A stretch of DNA of 44,949 nucleotides from a virus. The stretch is from positions 1 through 44,949 of the IMG/VR virus record IMGVR_UViG_3300034374_002211. One strand, 5' to 3'. Below are positions 38,060 through 44,949 of the stretch, piece by piece. A program made the translations under genes and the position numbers. Each line of letters starts with the position of its first letter. Position 1 is the first letter of the stretch. Below the pieces are notes generated by a model that worked only from the letters and a program-made list of their open reading frames with translations, ran no database searches and had not been told where the DNA came from.

Positions 38060-40845
38060 TATGTTTCCTTTTGTTTAGAAAGGCGTCTATTCAGTGTGTC
38101 TAGTATTTTTGGTACGTTGGAACTAAACATCGGGTCGTTTTTAGCATCTTCTATGCTGTTGAATACAGGATCACCAACTGCGGATCTGTTTTTGTTGATC
38201 TCTTCAAGGAGGCGATTGTTGTATTCCTCTTCCCCAAGACCGTAAAAATCACCCGCACCTGCTGAAGGAACTGCTTCGCTTGAAAACTCAGATACAACGT
38301 AGTCAGTTGTGTAATACTCTGCTGGGCTGAATCCTGCCGCCACAAGCATGTTTTCTGCAGTAAGATACGCTGCTCGTGATTTCAAATCTCTGCTATCAGA
38401 CATAAGATTTGCGCGGAATTCAAATCTTTCCAGCATTCCCTTTACTGCGTTCAAAGCTGCAAGCTGTGCAACGGCATCGTCAGACCATCGCTGACGAAGA
38501 CCTCTAAAAATCAAAGCAACGTCTTGGTCAGAAATCGTACGTCCACCAGTTCCACCCTGAATAGCTGCAGCAACTTCGTAAGCAAGAACAAGAGTAAAGA
38601 ATTCACGCTTGGCGTATTGCGAGTTTGCAGCCAGTCTGATATCTTCTTCGATTCGAGCAAGTGCGTCACTGTCTTCCTTTAAGCCACCAAGCGCTTTTAG
38701 CTTCGCCCTAGATCGTGTTACATAATCCATACCTGCTGATACAACAGCTTCCTTGTTGTTAAAGTCAATTCCTATGAAGTCTGCTGCTTTTCCGCCTAGA
38801 TATTTTGCACCTTCTACAAACAGTGATATGTTACCTACAAATTGAGTACCTGTTTCTCCTCCGCTTACAGGATTAGTGAATGTACCTATAGCTTGATTGA
38901 CGACATCTATACCCCTTCGAGCAGCATCGCGTACGCTACGTTGATCACGAACAAACTCAGCTTCTTTGTTTTTGCTGTTTCCAAAAGCGAAGCGAGTGTT
39001 CATAGCTTGGTTGACGCCCGCACTACTCCGCATCATCGGAGCAACAACTTGAACTGCCAGCTTTATGTCTCCTTGAACAGCGTCAGAAAAACGGATGGAA
39101 ACTTCTTTGTGGTTAGCATCCATCTGATCTACTTTACTTTTACGAGGATCAAGAATCTCTATAAACTTATCAAACAGAGTAAGATTTGTTCCGCCAATAC
39201 CCGCTACACGTAGACTTTCAAGGTACTCCAAAATGGGTTGATCATCAGATGGAATCGGATTCCTCGCGCCATCTCGTACAAGTAGTCCTCGTTCATCTGT
39301 TTTGTATGTAATGAACTTTCCAAACGCCAGATTAACTGCATCTTCTTTTGGAATTTCTTCACCAAGACTGTTGCGAGAATCTCCTATAGCCTGATTTAGA
39401 TAGGGCTTGAGCACTGTATCTACTAAAATTTGATACTTTTGAGGATATCTGTCCACAATTGCAAGTTCTAGTGTGTGAGGTACACCGTCGAGAGCAGCCA
39501 GTTCTTCCGGTGCTTTTTCTTTGATTACAGATACGCTTGCAACAGTATTAGCAGTTGTGTTCTGCTGGGTAAGAACATTTTTCCGATTTTGTCTGCGTCC
39601 CTCGTCTTGCTGTTTAATCTTGTCCTGCATTCCGGGGATTTCGAGCAAAGACGGGTAGTTATCGTTCACAAATTCTGTAAAAGTCACCTCTGCCTTGTAC
39701 GTGTACAGAAGCTGACCGTCTGGTCCGACTTTTGTGTCGTTGTACGCATCATAAGCGTCTTTAAAAATACCGTTTACAAATCTATTCGCGGAACCGGAGT
39801 TGCTAGAAATACCTTGTGAAAGAGCATTGAACGATTCGGGAGAGTTTGCCAGTTGCGTCAAAACGCTGCTTATTCGGTCTTCTGGTTTGTTTTGCTTTGA
39901 CCCGACGATTGTTTCTCCGACTTTAAAATAATACGGAAGTTCTCCTACATTTATTGCTTTTTGAAGTTCCGATACTTCAGCCCTTTCTGGTTCGTCTTCT
40001 TTTCCGGCTGGAAAATATTCTATTGCAGAGGGTTCCCACTTGTCACCTACTTTCGTTCCAGTAGTTTTTGACTTTACGTCATAGGGATCATATTTCCTGT
40101 TTTCCGACTCATAGAATTGTGTACCGTCCTTCAGTGTAATCAGAATGTCCTTTGTACTTGTCGGCCCGTTGTCTTGTACTTCTTTAATGAAATTGAAAGC
40201 GGAGTCGTTAGAAATAACCTCTACACCTTCGTTATTTGTCGCCAGTAGATACTGTCTTCCACTCAGCTTTGGGTCGTCAAGCTTTATGTTGTTTTTATTT
40301 ATCCAGTTAATTACATTCTCGTAGCTTCCCTTGAACTCCCCGTGATCTGGATGTGCGGCACTGTATTGACGCTTCGGATTTGATGCCAAAGGATCACCAG
40401 CTTCGCGACGTTTGATTATATGATCGGCGTCGTATTTAATCTCGCCAGTCAAACCGTCTTGAATGCCTATGCGATAGGGAGGATTTTTAAGCTGATCGTC
40501 AAAAGAAAACACAGACATCGGGCCTTCTTTTTTGGTTTTCGGATCACGATAAATAGGTATTGGTTGCTGTTTTTCTGCAGGAACGTCATAAGAAAGCTGA
40601 CTAGGCTGTCCTGTTTTCACGGCTCTTGCACCTTCATTAACGAAAAACGAATTACGAGCCTTGTCATCCATGCGGGCAGCACCAAAGGTGTTGTTTGGCA
40701 GTTCGTACAAAGTCCAAAGAGCAGTTTCGTCTTGCTTTTGCTTTGCTTCCGCTTTTAACTTTTGTGCTGCTTCGTTACGTGCCCTGTCGCCTTTTTGTTT
40801 TGCAGACCAAGCGTACGCTGCAAGCAGTGCTAGTGGTGCCCCCAT
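38059..40845 (-). CDS. Large virion protein, 928 aa (probable internal/ejection protein)
   Basis: A 928-aa protein starting MGAPLALLAAYAWSAKQKGD, a short hydrophobic N-terminus followed by a long basic helix. A charged mid region and many helices follow, with the stretch EFFTLVLAYEVAAAIQGGTG then GRTISDQDVALIFRGLRQRW near 765-805, a motif I have seen in other marine phage virion proteins. No enzymatic motif is recognised. Its stop shares a base with the start of the 1528-aa gene, and both probably act together at DNA delivery. Confidence 0.65.
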   Translation of the reverse strand: MGAPLALLAAYAWSAKQKGDRARNEAAQKLKAEAKQKQDETALWTLYELPNNTFGAARMDDKARNSFFVNEGARAVKTGQPSQLSYDVPAEKQQPIPIYRDPKTKKEGPMSVFSFDDQLKNPPYRIGIQDGLTGEIKYDADHIIKRREAGDPLASNPKRQYSAAHPDHGEFKGSYENVINWINKNNIKLDDPKLSGRQYLLATNNEGVEVISNDSAFNFIKEVQDNGPTSTKDILITLKDGTQFYESENRKYDPYDVKSKTTGTKVGDKWEPSAIEYFPAGKEDEPERAEVSELQKAINVGELPYYFKVGETIVGSKQNKPEDRISSVLTQLANSPESFNALSQGISSNSGSANRFVNGIFKDAYDAYNDTKVGPDGQLLYTYKAEVTFTEFVNDNYPSLLEIPGMQDKIKQQDEGRRQNRKNVLTQQNTTANTVASVSVIKEKAPEELAALDGVPHTLELAIVDRYPQKYQILVDTVLKPYLNQAIGDSRNSLGEEIPKEDAVNLAFGKFITYKTDERGLLVRDGARNPIPSDDQPILEYLESLRVAGIGGTNLTLFDKFIEILDPRKSKVDQMDANHKEVSIRFSDAVQGDIKLAVQVVAPMMRSSAGVNQAMNTRFAFGNSKNKEAEFVRDQRSVRDAARRGIDVVNQAIGTFTNPVSGGETGTQFVGNISLFVEGAKYLGGKAADFIGIDFNNKEAVVSAGMDYVTRSRAKLKALGGLKEDSDALARIEEDIRLAANSQYAKREFFTLVLAYEVAAAIQGGTGGRTISDQDVALIFRGLRQRWSDDAVAQLAALNAVKGMLERFEFRANLMSDSRDLKSRAAYLTAENMLVAAGFSPAEYYTTDYVVSEFSSEAVPSAGAGDFYGLGEEEYNNRLLEEINKNRSAVGDPVFNSIEDAKNDPMFSSNVPKILDTLNRRLSKQKET

Positions 40846-40847
40846 AT

Positions 40848-41378
40848 TTACTCTCCTTCAACGGACAAGAACGATTCAGACGGCTCTTGTTCTTCTACTT
40901 GTTGTCTAGGAGCCTCTTGACTCATCCGCTGTTCACGATTTATTTCTTCTACCATATCGCGGTAAAGCTGTGGGTTTCTTTGGCGCATGATCTGGAAGAA
41001 CGTGGCGTCTTCCATTTGTTCGCGTTGCAATTCCGGCTCTTTGTTAAATAGTACAGGTTCGAATCCCGCATCGTCAGCAAGACCAACCAAATATACAGCC
41101 AAAGCTGGCTTTATGAGTTCGGCTACGTCTGGCGTAAATGTACCCGCCATAAAACCTTTAAAGGCAATTTGCGACACAATTTCTTCTACAGTAATTCCCG
41201 CCAACATCATCTTAGCAAGGTCTTCTTCGCCACCGCCTGTTTCAAATTTTGAAATAATAAAGTCGATTGCATCGTCAGGATTTACAAGCTGTGGTGGCCG
41301 TTCCCACGGCCAACGACCCGGCGTACCCGTTAAAGAGTGACCGGGAGGTGCAGCAAGAGGAGTAATTTTATCTAGCAT
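40848..41378 (-). CDS. Conserved virion-associated protein, 176 aa
   Basis: A 176-aa acidic protein. The opening TPLAAPPGHSLTGTPGRWPW, then ERPPQLVNPDDAIDFIISKF, is shared by marine phage proteins of unknown function found in virion gene clusters. The middle is helical (GGGEEDLAKMMLAGITVEEI) and the C-terminus Gln/Glu rich. It lies two bases before the 928-aa gene and overlaps the preceding stop by one base. Probably a small virion or assembly protein. Confidence 0.7.
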   Translation of the reverse strand: MLDKITPLAAPPGHSLTGTPGRWPWERPPQLVNPDDAIDFIISKFETGGGEEDLAKMMLAGITVEEIVSQIAFKGFMAGTFTPDVAELIKPALAVYLVGLADDAGFEPVLFNKEPELQREQMEDATFFQIMRQRNPQLYRDMVEEINREQRMSQEAPRQQVEEQEPSESFLSVEGE

Positions 41379-41860
41379 TACGATACCGTCCTTTTTCTGC
41401 GGGATGTTACTTTGCTGGATGCCAGCGAAATTGTTGATCCTGTTGCGGGTATATTTGGTCGGGGAATCGGAATGGTTTGGACACGAGATAGCATATTTTT
41501 AACTCTTCCTGAATTACTGATATAATCCGGAACTCTGTTTCCTGATCCCAGAGGTACTCTGGCGGCTTGTCCTGCCGCTTGCATACGAGCCGCCGCCATC
41601 GAGGAAACGCTGGGAAGATTTACGGATGGCAGATCTGACAACTGAAGACCTTTGTCTCCGGAAATGGCGCTTGCCACAGCGGACCCTATCTGTCCGGCAA
41701 AACTGCTGTCTTCTCCTACTTTAGGTCCAAACTTACTTAAAAAAGATCCGATGCCGGATTCGGACCCAAAATATTCTGTTCCGTACTCTGCGACTTTTTC
41801 GATGCCTGTTCCTAAAATTGAAGGAGCAGCAGCGACAAGTATTTTACTAAATATTGACAT
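41378..41860 (-). CDS. Hypothetical protein with amphipathic N-terminus, 160 aa
   Basis: A 160-aa protein, MSIFSKILVAAAPSILGTGI then KVAEYGTEYFGSESGIGSFL. The N-terminal 60 residues are Gly/Ala rich and amphipathic; the rest is Ser/Pro rich with a basic end (KVTSRRKRTVS). It may be a membrane-active internal protein like T7 gp14, given its small size and its place ahead of the giant virion proteins. That comparison is inference from context. Confidence 0.6.
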   Translation of the reverse strand: MSIFSKILVAAAPSILGTGIEKVAEYGTEYFGSESGIGSFLSKFGPKVGEDSSFAGQIGSAVASAISGDKGLQLSDLPSVNLPSVSSMAAARMQAAGQAARVPLGSGNRVPDYISNSGRVKNMLSRVQTIPIPRPNIPATGSTISLASSKVTSRRKRTVS

Positions 41861-41868
41861 CGCTTATC

Positions 41869-43218
41869 CTATGAAAATATATTATCTATAGTTTTTGTGA
41901 TCAAAAAGTCTTCGTACTTTTCGTCGTACATGTTTTCACTAGCGGCAATAGACGCAGCTTGCATGGCGGCGTTGTGTGCCCGCGCCAAATTGTTTTCCGA
42001 AATTTGCATTGTCCAAGCCGCCTGATCACGATATAGTTGCCACAAATTTGCTTGGGCTTGTTGCGTCATAGCCAGCAAGTTTTGAACATTCTGCTGATTT
42101 GCGGCGTTTTGCTGCGCCGTGTTGGCTGTGTTGATATCTCTGCGCCACTGTGCGTTGCTCTGTGCGATCTGAGCAGACATGTTTGCGTTGAACTGGTCGC
42201 GGGCAGCAGTCATCTGCGTGTTAAACTGGGCCATAGAATTTTGTTGGGATACGTTAAACTGCTCTACGGCTGCTTTTCTGTTTACGTTGGCCGATTCAAT
42301 TTGCGTACCCAAATCAGCAAAAAACATATCCACTTCAGCTTGTGTTTTTGCGTTAAACTGTTTTGCTGCATTCTCTTGTGCTTGATCAGACAACATAGCT
42401 TGAAGTTGTCCCTGATAACTAATTGTAGCACTTTGTTGCTCATTAGTCAAGTTTTGCATGTCCATAGCAAGAAACGCTTTGGCATTATTCGCAGCGGCAG
42501 CTTGACGATTATTCAAATTCGCCATGTCCATCTGCGCTGAAGCTGCAGCGTTTTGCAATACTGCTTGCTGTTTGTTGCTCAAATTCTGCAGTTGGATGGT
42601 GGCGTATTTGTTTGCATCTTGAGCCGCAATCGGAATACCTGCCTCAAGCAAGGCTTGTGTAGCCGCCGCTGCAGCCATAGATGAAGAACCAAGACCTCGT
42701 TGCTGCATTATAGCTGTAGCATTTCGTACTGCAGGAGATGCCCAAGCAGGTAATGGCTGGCCTTCTTCTACGCTTTTAAATAACTCAGCAAGCTGGTAAC
42801 GAGTGGTGGCACGAGGATCAAGTTCCGCTGTCGCAGCTTCGGCCAAACTTTCCGGAGACAACTCCCCTTGAGCCGCCGCCATCACAGATTCGTCTGATAT
42901 TTTTCCCGCTGCAGCTTTGGCCGGAGTCACCTCTCCGACTTTAGCAGCTTCAACTTTGGGGGCTTCTGTAGGAATCGGAGCCGCCTGTTCTAGTGCAGCC
43001 GTGTCTATCTCAGGAGCAGAAACAGCCGGAGCAACTTCTGGCATCTTTGCCACGTCAGGAGAAACAAACTCGTCAGCTTTTGCTTCCAAAGCAGTCGGAG
43101 TTATTTGTTGCTCTGCTGGCAATGCTGGCATTTCAGCTTGTTCAGCTTGTTTTTGAACAAGTGCGGACTCTAGTTCCTCACCAGTTTTTCCAGCAAGTGT
43201 TGTATCTTGTTCCGCCAT
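41869..43218 (-). CDS. Ala/Gln-rich coiled-coil virion protein, 449 aa
   Basis: A 449-aa protein. Residues 1-160 are acidic, Pro/Ala/Glu rich and disordered-looking (APEIDTAALEQAAPIPTEAP). Residues 195-430 are a long, regular Ala/Gln/Asn-rich helix with repeats such as KAAVEQFNVSQQNSMAQFN, QMTAARDQFNANMSAQIAQ and AQQNAANQQNVQN. Proteins with this QFN...Q repeat are found in virion clusters of many marine phages. It probably forms an elongated coiled coil in the tail or ejection apparatus. No catalytic residues are visible. Confidence 0.7.
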   Translation of the reverse strand: MAEQDTTLAGKTGEELESALVQKQAEQAEMPALPAEQQITPTALEAKADEFVSPDVAKMPEVAPAVSAPEIDTAALEQAAPIPTEAPKVEAAKVGEVTPAKAAAGKISDESVMAAAQGELSPESLAEAATAELDPRATTRYQLAELFKSVEEGQPLPAWASPAVRNATAIMQQRGLGSSSMAAAAATQALLEAGIPIAAQDANKYATIQLQNLSNKQQAVLQNAAASAQMDMANLNNRQAAAANNAKAFLAMDMQNLTNEQQSATISYQGQLQAMLSDQAQENAAKQFNAKTQAEVDMFFADLGTQIESANVNRKAAVEQFNVSQQNSMAQFNTQMTAARDQFNANMSAQIAQSNAQWRRDINTANTAQQNAANQQNVQNLLAMTQQAQANLWQLYRDQAAWTMQISENNLARAHNAAMQAASIAASENMYDEKYEDFLITKTIDNIFS

Positions 43219-43221
43219 ACC

Positions 43222-43446
43222 TTAATCCCTACTCAATACTTTGTCTAGCTTATCTTCAACCCGATGCAACGCATCCATGACCTGCCTCATATCATCACGC
43301 AATTCGAACTTGGTTGCGTACTCTTCACGTGTCTTGTTCACAAGGATGTTTATTCGCTTTTGTTCTTTGTTTTGTTCAGCCAAGAACCAAGCTACCCCTG
43401 CCACAACAAGGCCAAGTAACATATCAATGAGGCTAGTCATTTCCAT
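43222..43446 (-). CDS. Membrane-anchored coiled-coil small protein
   Basis: A 74-aa protein. MEMTSLIDMLLGLVVAGVAW (2-24) is a transmembrane segment, followed by a charged coiled coil: NKEQKRINILVNKTREEYAT, then MRQVMDALHRVEDKLDKVL. This topology resembles an inner-membrane spanin (Rz) or a membrane-tethered tail-tip component. The outer-membrane partner usual for spanins was not found. AGGTGG lies six bases before the ATG at 43446. Conserved in marine phages as far as I recall; the role is open. Confidence 0.65.
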   Translation of the reverse strand: MEMTSLIDMLLGLVVAGVAWFLAEQNKEQKRINILVNKTREEYATKFELRDDMRQVMDALHRVEDKLDKVLSRD

Positions 43447-43456
43447 CGCTTACCAC

Positions 43457-43699
43457 CTATGCAGTATATGCTTTACCAGCGGTAATCGCAGCATTGGCAG
43501 CAGTCATGTCTTCTGATGTCCAGAAGTCTTTTGCCACCATGATTTCCAGATGCTCTACATTGCGGTCAACACAATCTTGTTTGTCAGCCGCATCGTCATC
43601 TGCCATTGCGTCACCAGCAATAATAGCATTGATAAGGTCAACGCTGTGACCCATCGCTGTGTAATGCTGTGCAATCTGTTCTGCTGTAATTTCGTCCAT
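43457..43699 (-). CDS. Conserved hypothetical protein, 80 aa
   Basis: An 80-aa acidic protein, MDEITAEQIAQHYTAMGHSV, then AIIAGDAMADDDAADKQDCV, DRNVEHLEIMVAKDFWTSED and MTAANAAITAG. The DRNxxHLEIMxAKDFWTxxDM pattern recurs in marine phages just after fibre and adhesin genes. Function unknown; a chaperone for fibre assembly is possible given the neighbour with a tail-assembly-chaperone-like region. Confidence 0.72.
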   Translation of the reverse strand: MDEITAEQIAQHYTAMGHSVDLINAIIAGDAMADDDAADKQDCVDRNVEHLEIMVAKDFWTSEDMTAANAAITAGKAYTA

Positions 43700-43714
43700 T
43701 TTCTTTACTCCTAA

Positions 43715-44266
43715 TTAAAGTTCATCAGGCCAATCGGCAATAGGTGCATTGCCAGTTGGTACTCCATTTGCATCAACAGGTGCATCAAACAGTGCCACGA
43801 AAGCAGTGTGGTCTGCCGCACCGTCAATGCTTGCTTCAATCGTGTTGCTTGATGTACGCACAGCCGCACGGTAAGTCGTTACGTCCGCAGGTACGGTGTA
43901 TCCCGCAACCTCGTTGGCTTTGATAACCATCCAGTCGGTAGGCTGAAGCAAGCCACCTGCCTGTTCCTTGACGGTAGCTTTCCACTGGGACTTGAGGCCA
44001 AGCGTTAGACCTTGCTCACCTGTCGTTGGGTCAATGATTGGGTCGTTGTTATCGTCTACCCACAGTGTATCACCAAGTTCCTTTGGCGTGTTGGCATCCC
44101 ACCAGAAGCGATTGTCAAACGGTGCAGGTTCGTCTTCCCACACAAGACCAGCAGCGGCTTTGTCTTCATCTGACCAAATCATCCAGTTGCGTGGATGCGT
44201 AATGCCATCGCTGTTTGTCCAACTGCGTCCAGCACGGATGTATGTGTCATTATATTTCCAAGCCAT
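43715..44266 (-). CDS. Putative tail fibre assembly/chaperone-like protein
   Basis: A 183-aa protein. The N-terminus (MAWKYNDTYIRAGRSWTNSD) is aromatic and beta-rich. Residues 105-160 read GGLLQPTDWMVIKANEVAGY, then TVPADVTTYRAAVRTSSNTI, which resembles the Phage_tail_APC / DUF4376 motif (LLxxTDWxxxR..., YRxxLR). Such proteins assist fibre folding or sit on the fibre. It follows the cut adhesin-like gene and precedes the 80-aa gene in the late operon. The ATG at 44266 is used; one codon earlier is also possible. Confidence 0.65.
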   Translation of the reverse strand: MAWKYNDTYIRAGRSWTNSDGITHPRNWMIWSDEDKAAAGLVWEDEPAPFDNRFWWDANTPKELGDTLWVDDNNDPIIDPTTGEQGLTLGLKSQWKATVKEQAGGLLQPTDWMVIKANEVAGYTVPADVTTYRAAVRTSSNTIEASIDGAADHTAFVALFDAPVDANGVPTGNAPIADWPDEL

Positions 44267-44276
44267 CATTCACTCC

Positions 44277-44949
44277 TTATCGTGCGTTGGCATATTTAAA
44301 TGGTTGTTCGGCAAAGGCGAGGTAGATGTAAGTGCCGCCAGATGCGTTCCAACCAGCCTCACTTGTGCGAACTTTGAAACCATTGGATAAAAAGTCCACA
44401 CCATACGACCCGCCGCTGTCCTCTGCGCTAGACAGGTTCAAATAAAGCCGCCAGTCGTTGACATTATATGGACCACGTTTATTGTCGTGACTATTCCAGT
44501 TGTTTGAACTGTCATATCGCTTAACCACAACCCAAGCAGGGCGGAAACCTGTGTAAATAAATGTTCCATCGCTAGAACCGTTGCCGACATACGACCCCGC
44601 CTTGCTGAATCCGTCAATGTCAGTAAAAACATACGCAACGTGACTGTCGCCTGACTGGTTTGTATTGTTAGCGGTGCCAAGACTAAACACTGATGATGTA
44701 GGCTCCGTGTTATTCCAATAAACAATATTTGCGTTATTTGTGGCGGTACTGCTCAAAACCATCTGTCCAGTCGCACCGATGGAGCCGTGTTGAACAGGCC
44801 AATCTTGTGCGCCATCATCTCTGTTTTTGACGATAATCATCGTGGGCTTCTTGCCCAAGCCGTGACCTACTGTAGCACCAGCAGTTGCATTACCAGTATA
44901 AGTTACAATGCTAAACCCTGCATCGGTATTAGCCGACACAGTTGATGTG
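44277..44949 (-). CDS. Putative tail fibre/receptor-binding protein (5' part beyond the right edge)
   Basis: The frame is open through the right edge and ends at 44277, so the visible about 223 residues are the C-terminal part. A domain GFSIVTYTGNATAGATVGHG, then LGKKPTMIIVKNRDDGAQDW, is typical of marine phage fibre-like proteins. It is followed by a second, similar beta-rich half with FIYTGFRPAWVVVKRYDSSN and LSNGFKVRTSEAG, ending AFAEQPFKYANAR. The two halves look like an internal repeat. It probably contacts the host surface. An in-frame GTG at 44937-44939 is not taken as the start, because the family normally has a long N-terminal part. Confidence 0.75.
   Translation of the reverse strand, partial: TSTVSANTDAGFSIVTYTGNATAGATVGHGLGKKPTMIIVKNRDDGAQDWPVQHGSIGATGQMVLSSTATNNANIVYWNNTEPTSSVFSLGTANNTNQSGDSHVAYVFTDIDGFSKAGSYVGNGSSDGTFIYTGFRPAWVVVKRYDSSNNWNSHDNKRGPYNVNDWRLYLNLSSAEDSGGSYGVDFLSNGFKVRTSEAGWNASGGTYIYLAFAEQPFKYANAR

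Noticed and set aside
36411-38245. Several plus-strand frames of 80-157 aa opposite the giant virion gene
   Set aside because: They overlap a 4.6-kb uninterrupted coding frame, have no SD and differ in frame from one another, as expected for shadows.
1-44949. tRNA genes, CRISPR arrays, insertion sequences, terminal repeats
   Set aside because: No cloverleaf-like stretch, regular spaced array or transposase was recognised by eye, and the first and last tens of bases do not match. A tRNA scan would be needed to exclude degenerate tRNAs.

Overview
The window is part of the genome of a tailed double-stranded DNA phage, most likely a short-tailed marine phage of the HMO-2011 type, a group described from SAR116, roseobacter and related alphaproteobacterial hosts. 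The strongest marker is the family A DNA polymerase at 24.3-25.9 kb, which carries a DnaJ-type CxxCxGxG zinc-finger pair ahead of its palm. Agreeing with this are the portal, P22-like coat and scaffold set, a B12-dependent class II ribonucleotide reductase, T7-type endonuclease I, the absence of a phage RNA polymerase, and many small proteins of kinds common in marine phages. Family assignments are from memory of motifs; no search was run. Both ends of the window cut through genes, so the genome is larger than the 44.9 kb seen.

Layout. (1) 0-15.0 kb, minus strand, read right to left: small terminase, two small proteins, large terminase, a 661-aa protein with a tyrosine-recombinase-like core, portal, a small gene overprinted on the portal end, a SleB-type hydrolase protein, scaffold, major capsid, a probable capsid decoration protein, a terminator/promoter unit, then a lysis and small-protein block (two holin candidates, T4-type lysozyme) and a cut structural gene. 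(2) 15.1-15.65 kb, mostly non-coding: two back-to-back sigma70-type promoters, an 18-bp iterated repeat and several hairpins. (3) 15.7-21.5 kb, minus strand: about 18 small, tightly packed, probably early genes (DUF932, Gp88, zinc ribbons, a ribbon-helix-helix candidate), divided by terminators that are followed at once by promoters. (4) 21.6-33.2 kb, plus strand: replication and nucleotide metabolism (primase, helicase, exonuclease, polymerase, acidic-tailed SSB candidate, PD-(D/E)XK exonuclease, endonuclease I, MazG, DUF3310, class II RNR, GIY-YIG-like protein, second PD-(D/E)XK protein). (5) 33.2-44.9 kb, minus strand: virion proteins including two giants (1528 and 928 aa), small conserved proteins and adhesion or fibre-like genes.

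Together the genes describe a lytic-style programme driven by host RNA polymerase. Early leftward and replication rightward transcripts diverge from about 21.5 kb, and the late packaging and capsid transcript leaves leftward from 15.1 kb. No tRNA, CRISPR array or insertion sequence was recognised. The points most worth a second look are the recombinase-like core in the packaging module, the gene overprinted on the portal, the 15.1-15.4 kb promoter and iteron region, and the GCTGACA cluster at 19.04-19.18 kb, which is repeated in all three reading frames of one gene.
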